64,000 nt of DNA, taken from Methylovulum miyakonense HT12 (GTDB lineage: Bacteria > Pseudomonadota > Gammaproteobacteria > Methylococcales > Methylomonadaceae). The stretch covers positions 560,238 to 624,237 of the forward strand of contig NZ_KB913025.1 of assembly GCF_000384075.1 (NCBI RefSeq), given 5' to 3'. This document shows positions 53,147-63,105 of this stretch, one piece after another; the stretch's first letter is position 1, and each line of letters starts with the position of its first letter. Both the position numbers and the translations under genes were made by a program. Below the pieces are notes generated by a model that had not been told where the DNA came from, searched no databases, and was given only the letters and a program-made list of their open reading frames with translations.

Positions 53147-56100
53147 TAGATTTCCGCCAGACTGACTGCTTCTTCAATATCAACTGCAACCATCCGGGAC
53201 ACGCCCGGCTCTTTCATCGTCACACCTGCCAACTGTTTTGCGATTTCCATTGTAACCTTATTATGTGAAATATATAAAAATTGCACTGTCTCGGACATTG
53301 CCTCGACCATTTGTGAGAAGCGCCCGACATTGGCATCGTCAAGCGGCGCATCGACCTCATCAAGCAAACAAAAAGGCGCGGGGTTGAGTTCAAAAATGGC
53401 AAAAACCAAGGCCACGGCCGTCAAGGCTTTTTCCCCGCCCGATAACAAATGGATGGAGCTGTTCCTTTTGCCGGGCGGCCTGGCAATGATATTGACCCCA
53501 GCTTCCAGCAAATTTTGCCCGGCCGCCGCGTGTGCCGCGCCATTTCCAGTGTCGGTCAATTCCAAATAAGCTTGTCCGCCGCCAAACAATTTCGGGAATT
53601 TTTCCTGCAAGCCACTGTTTATTTTATCGAATGTTTCCTTAAAACGTAACCGGCTTTCTTGGTCGATTTTACTGATCGCCTGGTCTAAAGTCTGTAAGGC
53701 CTCGCTCAAATCGGCATGTTGTTCGTTGAGGAACTTCATGCGCTCCGCTTGTGCTTGGTATTCTTCAATGGCCGACAGGTTGATTGTCCCCAAACGCTCG
53801 ATTTGCGCCGACACCTCGTCAGCGGTTTTTTTCCAGCGCGCCTCATCCGCTTCCGCCGGTAAAAACGTAAGGATCTGGCTGGCGTCCGCCGCCATCTCGT
53901 CCAGTTGTTCGTTGATGGTTTGTTGCCGGACTTGGCTTTCTTGCAATTCAAAACGCAGTTTGTCCAGGCGTTCTTTTTGCCCTTCCAGCGCCCGCTGTAC
54001 ACGGGTGTGTTGTTCGGATAACTTGACGGTCTCGGCTTCCATCTCGTCTTGCAGCTGGCGTTGCTGTTTTAATTGTGTTTCAAGCCGCTGTTTATTGGCG
54101 GTTTGTTGTTCCAGCAAGTGTTTCTCGGCATCCAAGGGCAACAGGGTTTGCAGGGATTTTTGCTCCAACTCCGCCAGATAGTCTTGCGCTTGCTGGCGTT
54201 GGTCTTGCAAACGGGTGCGTTGCTTATGGGTGGACACTTCCAATGCCCGCAAACCCTCCAGTTTGGCTTTGCTGTCATAGACTTGCTGCCGCGCCTCGTT
54301 GACAGCTTTATCAAGCTGCAACTGTTGCTGTTGCAATTGTTGGTTTAAGGTTTCCAACTGCCCGCGCTGGTCGTCCTGGTCAAACAACACCTGCCCGGCT
54401 TCCTCCTGCAATAACGTCGCTTCAGCAATGGTCTCCGCATTCTCGGACAATTCCCCGTTGATGCTATCCAGGTCGTGCTGGATTTGTTGCAACCGCCGTT
54501 GTTGTTGCTCAAACCGTGCCGATTGCGCACTGAATTGGGCGTTTTTTTGCGACCACTCGGCATTCAGCCGGTCCAGTTGTTGTTGCAGCAATTCGCGTTG
54601 CTGTTCGGCGGTTTTTAACGCGGTTTCGCTAAGCTCCTGCTGTCCCGTTAATTGGCCAATGTCTTCATGGACGATGTCCTGGCGCTGTTTCAGGGTACGC
54701 AAGGCCTTTTCCCGCTGTAACACGCCCGTCTTGCTGTCTTGGGTACGGCTAATTTTCAGCCAATCCGGGCCTAACCAAATGCCATCAGGGGTCACAACCG
54801 ACTCATGGGCTTGCAAATCCCTTGACAAATCCAGGGCTTCCGCCAAATCGCAAGCACAATATACGCCAGCCAACAATCCATCCAATGCCGAAGGGGCGCT
54901 GATTTTATCCTGTAAGCGTTGCGCGCCAACGGGGTGGCTACGGCCTGCCGCCGCCTCCCCTTTGGAAGCCAATGCGAACAGGGTCAGGGAATCGCCGGTA
55001 AGCCCGGCCAAGTCCCCTGCCAATGGGGCAATATCGCCCACACACACTGCCTCCAGGGTATTGCCCAAAACAGTTTCCACAGCATTTTCCCAGCCTGTTT
55101 GCACCTCCAGAAATTCGGCCAAGCGTTGGTTGTTGTGCAAGCCCAGGGCATGCAGCCAACCTTGCAAATTCTCATTGGCCTTGCCCATGGCATGCTGCTG
55201 CAACAATTCCAGCGACGTGATTTGCCCGGTGATGCCGTGCAGTTCGGAGCGGCTTGCGTGCAGCTCTTCTTGGGCGGTTTTGGCCTGCTGCCGCTGTTCG
55301 CGGATAATGTGCTGCTGCTGTTCCAACTGATGCTGCAAAGTTTCCCGCTCAAAGGCAATGGCCTGGATGCTTTCATCCAATTCGGCGATGTCTTCCGCCA
55401 AGTTGCTGGCGGTCAAATCTTCACGCTCATGCAGCATTTTTTCCAAACGAGCCTGCAATTGGCGGTTCTGGTTGCCCAATTGCTCGGACTTGACGCGCTG
55501 GACTTCGGCCTGCTCGCGGTATTTGGCGCTTTCGGTGCGGTAACGGTCCCATTGCTGCTGCCACAACAGACGCTGCTGTTGCATGTCCTGCTGCTTGTCC
55601 AAGCATTCGTCCTGGCGGTCTTGGGCAATGTCCAAGGCCTCTTCCGCCACTAATAAATCTTGTTTCAAGTTTTCTAAGGTTTGGGCATCCGCTTCGATCT
55701 CGGTTTGCAATTGCCCCATTTGCTGGCGGGTGCGGTCGATGTCTTGCAGCGCTTGCCGATGGCTGTTTTGCTGGTGGGCGATGGTTTGCTCAAGCCGCCC
55801 GACATCGGCGGCAACGCTGTAATAATCGCCTTGGACTTGGTTGAGTTGCTGTTGCTGTTGCTTATGTCCGGCGCGTTGCGTGGCGATGGCGGTGTCCAAG
55901 TCGCGCAATTCCATGAACAACCGGTTATGTTCGGCGGCGACTTCATGCAGCGTGGTTTCCAGCGTTTCGGCGGCTTGCTGGTAAGCGCTCCAGCGCAGGG
56001 CCAGCAATTCCAGTTTGAACTGGCGCTCCTGTTTTTTCAGCGCGGTGTATTTTTCAGCTTTTTCGGCTTGCTTTTGCAGGTGCTTGAGTTGCTTGTCAAC

Positions 56101-56700
56101 TTCCTCGCGCAAGTCATTGAGCCGCTCCAGGTTTTCCCGCGTGTGCTTCATGCGGGTTTCGGTCTCGCTACGGCGTTCCTTGTATTTGGAAATCCCCGCC
56201 GCTTCTTCGATATGCAAACGCAAATCTTCCGGTTTGGCTTCGACCATGCGCGAAATCGTGCCTTGTTCGATGATCGCATAACTGCGCGAACCCAAGCCTG
56301 TCCCTAAAAACAAATCGGTGATGTCTTTGCGGCGGCATTTCGCGCCGTTGAGCATGAACAGCGATTGCCCGTCACGGCTGACTTGGCGTTTGATGGCGAT
56401 GGCGTCATATTGCGCGTATTCGCCACCCAATTTGCCTTCGCTGTTGTTGAACACCAATTCCACGGATGCGGTGCTGACGGGTTTCCGGCCTGAGGAACCG
56501 TTAAAAATCACATCCGCCATATTGCCGCCACGCAAATGCTTGGCGGAGCTTTCGCCCATGACCCAGCGCACCGCGTCAATGATATTGGACTTGCCACAAC
56601 CGTTAGGGCCGACAATCGCCGTCAGATTGCCGTGGATAGGGATGGTCGTTGGATCAACAAAAGACTTAAACCCAGAGAGCTTGATTTTTTCCAACTTCAT
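53146..56700 (-). CDS. smc: Chromosome segregation ATPase SMC
   Basis: 1184-residue structural-maintenance-of-chromosomes protein. Walker A GPNGCGKSNIIDAVRWVMGE is at the N-terminus, long coiled-coil arms (about 170-480 and 650-960) flank a hinge around 490-640, and the C-terminal ABC half has LLSGGEKALTAVALVFAIF and CLLDEVDAPLDDANVGRF. It is full length with no disruption. It opens the smc-zipA-ligA run. Confidence 0.98.
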   Translation of the reverse strand: MKLEKIKLSGFKSFVDPTTIPIHGNLTAIVGPNGCGKSNIIDAVRWVMGESSAKHLRGGNMADVIFNGSSGRKPVSTASVELVFNNSEGKLGGEYAQYDAIAIKRQVSRDGQSLFMLNGAKCRRKDITDLFLGTGLGSRSYAIIEQGTISRMVEAKPEDLRLHIEEAAGISKYKERRSETETRMKHTRENLERLNDLREEVDKQLKHLQKQAEKAEKYTALKKQERQFKLELLALRWSAYQQAAETLETTLHEVAAEHNRLFMELRDLDTAIATQRAGHKQQQQQLNQVQGDYYSVAADVGRLEQTIAHQQNSHRQALQDIDRTRQQMGQLQTEIEADAQTLENLKQDLLVAEEALDIAQDRQDECLDKQQDMQQQRLLWQQQWDRYRTESAKYREQAEVQRVKSEQLGNQNRQLQARLEKMLHEREDLTASNLAEDIAELDESIQAIAFERETLQHQLEQQQHIIREQRQQAKTAQEELHASRSELHGITGQITSLELLQQHAMGKANENLQGWLHALGLHNNQRLAEFLEVQTGWENAVETVLGNTLEAVCVGDIAPLAGDLAGLTGDSLTLFALASKGEAAAGRSHPVGAQRLQDKISAPSALDGLLAGVYCACDLAEALDLSRDLQAHESVVTPDGIWLGPDWLKISRTQDSKTGVLQREKALRTLKQRQDIVHEDIGQLTGQQELSETALKTAEQQRELLQQQLDRLNAEWSQKNAQFSAQSARFEQQQRRLQQIQHDLDSINGELSENAETIAEATLLQEEAGQVLFDQDDQRGQLETLNQQLQQQQLQLDKAVNEARQQVYDSKAKLEGLRALEVSTHKQRTRLQDQRQQAQDYLAELEQKSLQTLLPLDAEKHLLEQQTANKQRLETQLKQQRQLQDEMEAETVKLSEQHTRVQRALEGQKERLDKLRFELQESQVRQQTINEQLDEMAADASQILTFLPAEADEARWKKTADEVSAQIERLGTINLSAIEEYQAQAERMKFLNEQHADLSEALQTLDQAISKIDQESRLRFKETFDKINSGLQEKFPKLFGGGQAYLELTDTGNGAAHAAAGQNLLEAGVNIIARPPGKRNSSIHLLSGGEKALTAVALVFAIFELNPAPFCLLDEVDAPLDDANVGRFSQMVEAMSETVQFLYISHNKVTMEIAKQLAGVTMKEPGVSRMVAVDIEEAVSLAEI

Positions 56701-57158
56701 AAACAGGCAAACAGTTCCGGCACTTCATGCAAAAGCCATCATTATCGACGATATGACAGGTAATTTCGACCTTTTAATATCTGTTTTTCACGCAACACTT
56801 GAATGCAAGTGCTTAATAGGTTTAACTTATGCCCGCAGAAAACCCGCTTTTCGCCTGGACATCGCACACCCGATGCTGATGATCGGGGCCTGCTTTAAAG
56901 AACTACGGGTTTACGCACCATGCCGTCATGCCGCTGTCATTAAATTAAAGGAACATCCCCACTCCAGCTTTACTACAAGGCGGCGGCAAGAAACATGGTA
57001 ACTGGAAAACGTATCCATAAGCATCAACTTAAGTATAAATATGCCAAGAAAGCGGGCCACGACGAAGAAAAAACAAAAAATATCGTGGCGGTCGTAATGG
57101 CATGGATAAAGATGTTTATGGCAAGTTAAAAACCTCACTGCCCTAAAAAGGTAATCCC
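56701..57158. other. Intergenic 458 bp before the membrane-protein gene
   Basis: No convincing gene. A 44-codon plus-strand frame at 56995-57129 begins MVTGKRIHKHQLKYKY and is very basic, but has no ribosome-binding site and is probably chance. The region should hold the promoters of smc (minus strand) and of the gene at 57159. AAAAAGG before 57159 is that gene's ribosome-binding site. Confidence 0.4.
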
Positions 57159-58205
57159 ATGTCCGCACATACCGCTTCTATTCAAGACCTGACACGCGCC
57201 GGCAAACTCACCGTGTCATTTCGGTTGTTATTGAGTTTGTATCTGATGATTCCCTTATGCCTAATATTGCAACTGCTGGACGCCGGGATTTGGCAAGGCG
57301 CCCTAAAAGCCCAGCTGCCCAGTAGCCCCTCGCATTTTTTGCTGTTCCAAATCCTTTTTGGTACGCCGCACATCATCGCCAGTGCGGTGGTGTTGGCCAG
57401 TAACGGCGATTATTGGCAGTGTTACCAACGTAAAATTTTGTTGATGACGGTCGCTTTGGCGGCCTTTTTTGGTATCGGCAGTTTGTTTATCCCTTACAAG
57501 GCCTTGTATGTCTTAGTTGCGGCCTGGACGGTGCTGCATGTATTGAAACAACAACACGGCGTTGCGCGGGGCATTTGCCGTTTGCCCGCTTGGGCTTACC
57601 AGTTGCTATTGTGGCTGAGCGTGGTGGCCGGTATCTTCATCTACATTGGCATTTTTTTGAAAAACAGCTTGGATATGCAACAAGCCGAATGGCTGAAGCA
57701 TATCATCGGGGGTTTATGTATCGGTTTGGCGGGGAGCGCGGTGTTATGCCAACGCTATGTCAAAACGGCATTGGGCAAATGCTTCCTATGGGCTAACGTC
57801 TTGCTGATCTTGGGCAGCTTTTATCTGTATGCACAACAGTATTATTTTTTGTCCATACTCGCGCCGAGGGTGGTGCATGACGCCACCGCGTATATTTTTT
57901 ACGTCACCCACGATTACAACAAACATCGCCCTGAGCCCAAAAACCGCATTTACCGCTTCAGTGCCGCCTGCCAATTGCCTATTTTCATCGTGTTGCCTAC
58001 CTTGTCTTTCGCCTTGGCATTTGTGCTACAGGCCTATGGGGACGGGCTGGTCAACCAACTGGCACAATTTTTCTTTGGTGTGGAAGTCCGCAAAGCGGTT
58101 ACCTTAGGATTGCTCGGCTATTTGGCATTGATGCACTATTACACGGAAAGCTTCACCTGGAAACAGGATTCGCCTTACCGGAAATTTATTGGCTTTTCAC
58201 AATGA
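57159..58205 (+). CDS. Polytopic membrane protein of unknown function
   Basis: 348 residues with about nine hydrophobic segments. Conserved-looking polar residues lie at membrane boundaries: FGTPHIIASAVV, HVLKQQHGVARGIC, APRVVHDATAYIFYVTHDYN and ALMHYYTESFTWK. Histidines in such places recall membrane metalloenzymes, for example Brp/Blh-like dioxygenases, but I cannot assign it to a family. AAGG precedes the ATG. It stands alone, followed by a GC-rich stem (GGGCCGCA/TGCGGCCC at 58299-58328). Confidence 0.7.
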   Translation: MSAHTASIQDLTRAGKLTVSFRLLLSLYLMIPLCLILQLLDAGIWQGALKAQLPSSPSHFLLFQILFGTPHIIASAVVLASNGDYWQCYQRKILLMTVALAAFFGIGSLFIPYKALYVLVAAWTVLHVLKQQHGVARGICRLPAWAYQLLLWLSVVAGIFIYIGIFLKNSLDMQQAEWLKHIIGGLCIGLAGSAVLCQRYVKTALGKCFLWANVLLILGSFYLYAQQYYFLSILAPRVVHDATAYIFYVTHDYNKHRPEPKNRIYRFSAACQLPIFIVLPTLSFALAFVLQAYGDGLVNQLAQFFFGVEVRKAVTLGLLGYLALMHYYTESFTWKQDSPYRKFIGFSQ

Positions 58206-58514
58206 GCAAGCTTTGGCCTTGGGCATCCGTTGCCCTAAGGATAGGCTTGCCAACCCGCTACCCTAACACGAGGGAGCCTTTGCGTACTGCAAGGAACGGG
58301 GCCGCAGCAACGCGTGGCCTTGCGGCCCTCCATAACATTTTAAACCGTACAGACAGGCCTTCATGGCCCCTACACCTCCAGTCCCTTATGCTTCTTGATG
58401 CCAATGGGATACGGCCAGACCTGCTTGCGCCGCCTTAGACTGGCCCCCACTACCATTAAGTTAATAAATAAGTGTTAATATTCAAATTGTTGCGATTGCA
58501 TCTTGTAATTCATA

Positions 58515-58594
58515 GTAGGTCGGGTTAGCGATAGCGTAACCCGACGTAACCAACACCCAAAATGTCGGGTTACGCTGATACTAACCCGACCTAC
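58515..58594. repeat. GTAG-type inverted repeat, GTCGGGTTAGC family
   Basis: GTAGGTCGGGTTAGCGATAG at the left and CTAACCCGACCTAC at the right, with inner GTAACCCGAC and GTCGGGTTAC. The distal copy is about 47 kb from the RAYT that likely handles this family. Otherwise 58206-58630 holds only the GC-rich stem at 58299-58328. Confidence 0.88.
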
Positions 58595-58630
58595 GAATTC
58601 GTAATACATTGTTTAAATTACATTAAACTC

Positions 58631-59914
58631 TTAACTTAATGGCAATGAGGCCGGCTCTCCCTTACCATAACATTCATCTACAAAACCGTTATAAGCTTCC
58701 GTCACCTGTTCATAGCTTAAATGCGAGGTGCTTCTGCAAAGGATTTCAAGGATACCGATAGTTGTCGGTTTCAATGTTGCGTTGCGTTCTAACATCCTTT
58801 CAAAATCAAAACTATCGGATATTTTATAGGATTGGCCTTCAGGGCAAGTGGCTGACTCTAAATTGGACGTCAGGCCACGGGGATGCTTTGAGACGAACTT
58901 ACCCAAATAATCCCTTCGCTGCGATATGGATTCATAGGCCCAATTATCATAATAAATGATGGAGACCTTCTTATGTTTCGAAGCCAGTTTAGTGCGGATC
59001 CGACGGATTTTTTCCACTTCTTTCGGAATTTCGGTTTCATCCAGCATAAAAGAGGACAAACTAGGGAAATACAGGCAATGGCCGAATGCTTCCGCTTCCA
59101 GGGTTTTTGATAAGGGGCGTATGGCCCAACCTGCCGGCAACCGGAAATGCCCCATCTGGACAGACAAGCCTAGCAGCCTCGTAAACTTTGAATTGCCGGT
59201 GATCAGGACAGGCTCCTTGGCCAAGGCACAATCAACAAGGCGGTTTAGCGAATGGTCAAAATGGCGGATGAACCCGGCCAAATCCACATGGGCGTCACCA
59301 CGCAACAACCTGGCAATGTAAAGCCAACCAAGCAGGCTAGGATGGGCGCTGTTATCAATACAGAGCTGTTCCCCATACTCAAGCATTTCCCTGGTGTCAA
59401 TGGCGATGCCTGGAAACTGCCCAAGCACATCGTCCAGATTCCAGACCGGATGCCGGTAACCACCCGGCCCTTGATAGCGCCCTGCCGCACGGTTCTTGGC
59501 TTCCCGTATAGTCAAGTCCCAAAACAACAAACGTAACTGCCCTTTAAGTTCCACATTGAGCGACTCAATTTCCGACCGGCATAGGTCAAACAGGATGCGG
59601 TCATTTTCTTCATTGATTAACGCCTTTTCTATGGCGAGATATTCTTTCTCTTGCCGCTTTTCAGGGTTGAACGCCGGGTCATTAAGGATCCTATTGCCAA
59701 ACCTAAAATCACCAACAATAAAAAAAGCCTTGCCGTCCAACGTGGAGCTTGCAAGCTCCTTACGGACACGCGGGCTCCAAATCGGCATGCCGCCCACCCC
59801 AATCACGCGGCTAGGTACCGTTAGCTCAGGGAGTTGGCCGGTTGATAATGCGTATCTGAGCCTTACGGCATGGGAAGGCCCGAATATAGGGCGTATTGGA
59901 AGATCTTTAGGCAT
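58631..59914 (-). CDS. Protein of unknown function, 427 residues
   Basis: I do not recognise a family. Visible features: an N-terminal IFGPSHAVRLRYAL motif followed by VIGVGGMPIWSPRVRKEL, a phosphate-binding-like GDFRFGNRILND, and the C-terminal FERMLERNATLKPTTIGILEIL. There are no transmembrane segments or signal peptide, so it is probably cytoplasmic. The GPSHA element resembles the start of SGNH-like or polysaccharide-modifying enzymes, but the link is weak. It stands alone, with REP-type repeats on both sides. Confidence 0.65.
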   Translation of the reverse strand: MPKDLPIRPIFGPSHAVRLRYALSTGQLPELTVPSRVIGVGGMPIWSPRVRKELASSTLDGKAFFIVGDFRFGNRILNDPAFNPEKRQEKEYLAIEKALINEENDRILFDLCRSEIESLNVELKGQLRLLFWDLTIREAKNRAAGRYQGPGGYRHPVWNLDDVLGQFPGIAIDTREMLEYGEQLCIDNSAHPSLLGWLYIARLLRGDAHVDLAGFIRHFDHSLNRLVDCALAKEPVLITGNSKFTRLLGLSVQMGHFRLPAGWAIRPLSKTLEAEAFGHCLYFPSLSSFMLDETEIPKEVEKIRRIRTKLASKHKKVSIIYYDNWAYESISQRRDYLGKFVSKHPRGLTSNLESATCPEGQSYKISDSFDFERMLERNATLKPTTIGILEILCRSTSHLSYEQVTEAYNGFVDECYGKGEPASLPLS

Positions 59915-60064
59915 TCAAATTCTCAATATAGATTCAGAAAACGTTAGCCGGATCTGGTTACGCTACCGCTACCAACAGTAGGCGTATTAGCCCGACCTTC
60001 ACAACTTAAGTGGGTATGCAAAAGTTTTTTAACATTAATTTTTTGTAGCACTCATTCGGCAGCT

Positions 60065-60187
60065 GGAACGGGTTTGTACCAACAGTAGGCGCATAAGCGA
60101 TCCGATCCGATCCGATCCATTCCGTAACGTTTACAGTGTGCCTATAGGTATTTTGAAACGTTAAGGACGGGGTTTCAAACCCCGTCC
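60065..60187. repeat. GGAACGGGTT/GGGACGGGG repeat with disrupted first hairpin
   Basis: GGAACGGGTT at the left lacks its normal AACCCGTTCC partner; in its place is AACAGTAGGCGCATAAGC and a tandem of CCGAT units, before TTCCGTAACGTTTACAGTG and an intact GGACGGGG-TTTCAAA-CCCCGTCC hairpin. CCAACAGTAGGCG also occurs at about 59972. The rest of 59915-60294 is non-coding. Confidence 0.75.
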
Positions 60188-60294
60188 TGCCCTAGTCCTT
60201 TGTCCATTGGCTTAACGGTATTGTGCCTAAACCATCTCCCGCACAACATCCTAAAAGTAGGGCGTTATTTTTAACCACACCCTAAACCCTAAGC

Positions 60295-61299
60295 TTATTG
60301 GCTTACCGGGTTGTCAATAAACCGCAGGCGTGCAAACACAGGGTCATGGTCGGACATGGGCAAACCGCTTTTCAGCGGACGGGGGTCAATCGACCATTGC
60401 TCGGCTTCCACTTTACAGGGGCCGCCCGCTAAAATATGGTCGATACGGTGGTCGGGATGCAAAACGGCATCGACCGGGGGGCTATGGGCCAATACATAGG
60501 CATTTTCCAATAACGGCGGCTGCAAATCAGTCCCTGTGAACCGGCGGTAACGTTCAGTGTTGGCCGTGGTGTTGAAATCACCCGTGACAATCACTGGCAA
60601 ACCTTTGGTCGTGAGACTGGCTATGCGCTGCCGGAACAAGGTCGCGCTAGGTTCCTTATTGGCGGCCGCGTTGTCAAAATGGGTGTTGACGAACATAAAC
60701 GTAAAACCGCTGGCCTTCTCACGCAGCAGCACCCAATTGACATAACGGATCATCGACAGTGGGCGATAGCCTAAGGACATCGGCAAATCCGGTGTGTTGC
60801 CCAGCCACAATTGCCCTGCATCCAATGGCTCAAAGCGTTCGGTTTTAAACAGCAGGGCGGAGTCGCCGTATTGGAAATTGCCTAAATGGTAACTGACCAA
60901 GGTGTATTGGCCTAAAGGCACAATCGCGGCAACGTCACTATCGGCATCCATTTCCTGCAAACCCAACAGATCAGGGGAAAAACTGGCGATGCGCTCGCGG
61001 ATTTCGGGCAGGCGTACCGACCAAGGCAGCTCGCCCTTGCCCGTTTCACCGTTGCGGAAACGCGCCGCCATCGCTTCGATAAATGCCGAGCCGTACATAA
61101 CGTTATAGCTCAACACTTGTATCGGAGGAGTATCGCAGCTTTGGTTTTTGGCAATGCTAGCGGCATCGGGCAAGCTACGCGCAAAACCGCCACCCGAATA
61201 AGCGGCGATATATTGCCAACCTTGGAAACGGAGGAATGCCAGCAGGGCAAGCAATAAAAGGGTTAGCGTGATAATGATGCGTTTAAACCAAAGCAGCAT
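60295..61299 (-). CDS. Endonuclease/exonuclease/phosphatase-family protein, membrane anchored
   Basis: 334 residues with an N-terminal anchor (IIITLTLLLLALLAFLRF). The EEP motifs follow: VLSYNVMYGSAF, DLLGLQEMD with the metal-binding Glu, VNTHFDN, VTGDFNTTAN with catalytic Asp/Asn and MSDHDPVFARL at the end. The active site probably faces the periplasm. Substrates in this superfamily include nucleic acids, phospholipids and inositol phosphates, so the reaction is open. It lies between unknown genes and lnt, transcribed divergently from lnt. Confidence 0.9.
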   Translation of the reverse strand: MLLWFKRIIITLTLLLLALLAFLRFQGWQYIAAYSGGGFARSLPDAASIAKNQSCDTPPIQVLSYNVMYGSAFIEAMAARFRNGETGKGELPWSVRLPEIRERIASFSPDLLGLQEMDADSDVAAIVPLGQYTLVSYHLGNFQYGDSALLFKTERFEPLDAGQLWLGNTPDLPMSLGYRPLSMIRYVNWVLLREKASGFTFMFVNTHFDNAAANKEPSATLFRQRIASLTTKGLPVIVTGDFNTTANTERYRRFTGTDLQPPLLENAYVLAHSPPVDAVLHPDHRIDHILAGGPCKVEAEQWSIDPRPLKSGLPMSDHDPVFARLRFIDNPVSQ

Positions 61300-61492
61300 G
61301 GGAGTCTCTCAAGAAAAAGTTATTGCCATCCACTGCGCTGCCTACGTGCAACGGATTATGGAAAAGGCTATATTGCCTGAAAGCAGGACGCTTGGAAATA
61401 AGTTAGGAAAGATCGTTGCATAATCCCTGTAACACAGGTGATGCTAAACTTAAGCCCTTTATAATCAAAAACACCACCTTCTTGCCCTGTTT

Positions 61493-63055
61493 ATGAATAG
61501 TTTCCCCGTTTTTCTCCGCAACCCGTGGTTGCTGCCCATCCTGTCCGGCATTTTCATCGGCACCAGTTACATTCCGTTTCCGCCCTGGGCTTCTTTGTTT
61601 GGTTTCGTGCCGTTGTGGCTGTTTTGGTTGCGGCAAACCCGGCTTAGGCCAGTTTTATGGGGCGGTTTGCTAACGGCGTTTGTGTTCACCTTGATTGGCT
61701 TTAATTGGGTTGCGTTGACGCTGCATCAATTTGCCCATCTGGATTGGCCTTGGGCGATTGTCGGGTTGATGCTGTACGGGGTGATCGCCAATTTGTATGT
61801 GCCTGTGGCAGGGCTGTTCTGGTTTTTGGGAAGGCGTTTCCTGCGCGGGCCAGAGAGGTGGTCATTGTGGCTGATGGCGGTCATCACCGCGTTGTGCGAG
61901 GCGAACTCTTACACGGTGTTCGACTGGAATTTTGGTTATTCGTGGTACGGCGCGGATTTTCCGGTTTACCAATGGGCGGAACTTATCGGCTTCAGCGGCT
62001 TGAGCGCGGTGACAGTATTGACCAACCTGCCGTTGACGGTGGCTTGGCAACAGCGGCGGCAGCCGTCCGGCAAGTACATCTGTGGTGGTGTCTTGGCGGT
62101 TTTTATGGTGCTGAATTGCGGCGGGCTGTGGTTGAAATCGCGGTTGCCGCCACCGGATGCGGAGCTGAATGCTTTGTTGGTGCAGGCCAGTATCAGCAAT
62201 AAGGAAAAAATCTCGGCGGAAGTGGGCGAAGGCCATCGTGAGGCCATTTGGAAACGCTACACCAGCCTGACGGCGGAGGCGATAGCGGCGCATAAAGATG
62301 TGAAAATTGATTTTGTCATGTGGCCGGAAACGGCTTACCCGTATTTGTTGGGCGAATGGTTTAAGGATTCCGGGCAATCCCAAGCTTTGTCGGCATTCGT
62401 GCGTGGGCAACAAGTGCCGCTATTGACGGGGGCATATAGCGTCGACCTAGCCTCCCGGTTAATCACCAATTCCCTGTTCGTCTTGGATAAAAACGGCGCG
62501 ATTGTCCCGCCGCACTACAGCAAGTCGATCCTATTGGCCTTTGGCGAATTTATCCCTGGCGAAAGTTATTTTCCTGAAATCCGTAAGTGGTTGCCCGTAA
62601 CCGGGCATTTTGCGCGCGGGCCGGGGCCTGAGCAGTTGCTGGCCTTAAATGGTTTTAAAATGGGGGCGCAGATTTGTTACGAAAGCCTGTTCCCTGCGTT
62701 TTCGCGTTCCTTGGCGCAGTTGGGGGCGCAGTTCATCGTCAATGTCACTAACGACTCGTGGTACGGCACTTGGCAGGAGCCTTACCAGCACATGTACATG
62801 ACGCTGGCGCGTGGGGTGGAATTCCGCCGCCCGGTGTTGCGGGTGACCAATACGGGCATTTCCACGGTGGGTTTGGCTACTGGCGAAATACTCGAACAAT
62901 CGCCGCTGGAACAGTCTTGGGCTGGCGTTTACCGTATCCCTTACCATAACCAACCTGCCGCGACTTTTTACCAGACTTATTTTTGGTTGCTTCCTTGCCT
63001 GTTATGGGCAACGTTGCTGGCGTTGCTTTTGTCTGGGATTACGCGGAAAAGCTGA
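61493..63055 (+). CDS. lnt: Apolipoprotein N-acyltransferase-like protein
   Basis: 520 residues. An N-terminal membrane domain of five to six helices is followed by a carbon-nitrogen-hydrolase domain with the Glu in FVMWPETAYPYLL, Lys in HYSKSILLAFGEFIPGE and Cys in GAQICYESLFPAFSR, the catalytic triad of Lnt. A last helix (LLPCLLWATLLALLL) anchors the C-terminus. Lnt N-acylates the amino-terminal cysteine of lipoproteins. The overall sequence diverges from classical Lnt, so a related acyltransferase role is possible. Confidence 0.9.
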   Translation: MNSFPVFLRNPWLLPILSGIFIGTSYIPFPPWASLFGFVPLWLFWLRQTRLRPVLWGGLLTAFVFTLIGFNWVALTLHQFAHLDWPWAIVGLMLYGVIANLYVPVAGLFWFLGRRFLRGPERWSLWLMAVITALCEANSYTVFDWNFGYSWYGADFPVYQWAELIGFSGLSAVTVLTNLPLTVAWQQRRQPSGKYICGGVLAVFMVLNCGGLWLKSRLPPPDAELNALLVQASISNKEKISAEVGEGHREAIWKRYTSLTAEAIAAHKDVKIDFVMWPETAYPYLLGEWFKDSGQSQALSAFVRGQQVPLLTGAYSVDLASRLITNSLFVLDKNGAIVPPHYSKSILLAFGEFIPGESYFPEIRKWLPVTGHFARGPGPEQLLALNGFKMGAQICYESLFPAFSRSLAQLGAQFIVNVTNDSWYGTWQEPYQHMYMTLARGVEFRRPVLRVTNTGISTVGLATGEILEQSPLEQSWAGVYRIPYHNQPAATFYQTYFWLLPCLLWATLLALLLSGITRKS

Positions 63056-63105
63056 AATACGGCCTGTCCATTTAGAAAACAGTTATTTTTTACGGGAAAC
63101 CAACC

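Noticed and set aside
56995-57129. 44-codon basic frame before the gene at 57159
   Set aside because: No Shine-Dalgarno sequence and no recognisable motif; kept only as a comment on the intergenic stretch.
58202-58438. 78-codon plus-strand frame overlapping the membrane-protein stop as ATGA
   Set aside because: The sequence is low in family-like features, rich in Arg and Pro, and crosses a GC-rich palindrome, so it is probably chance.
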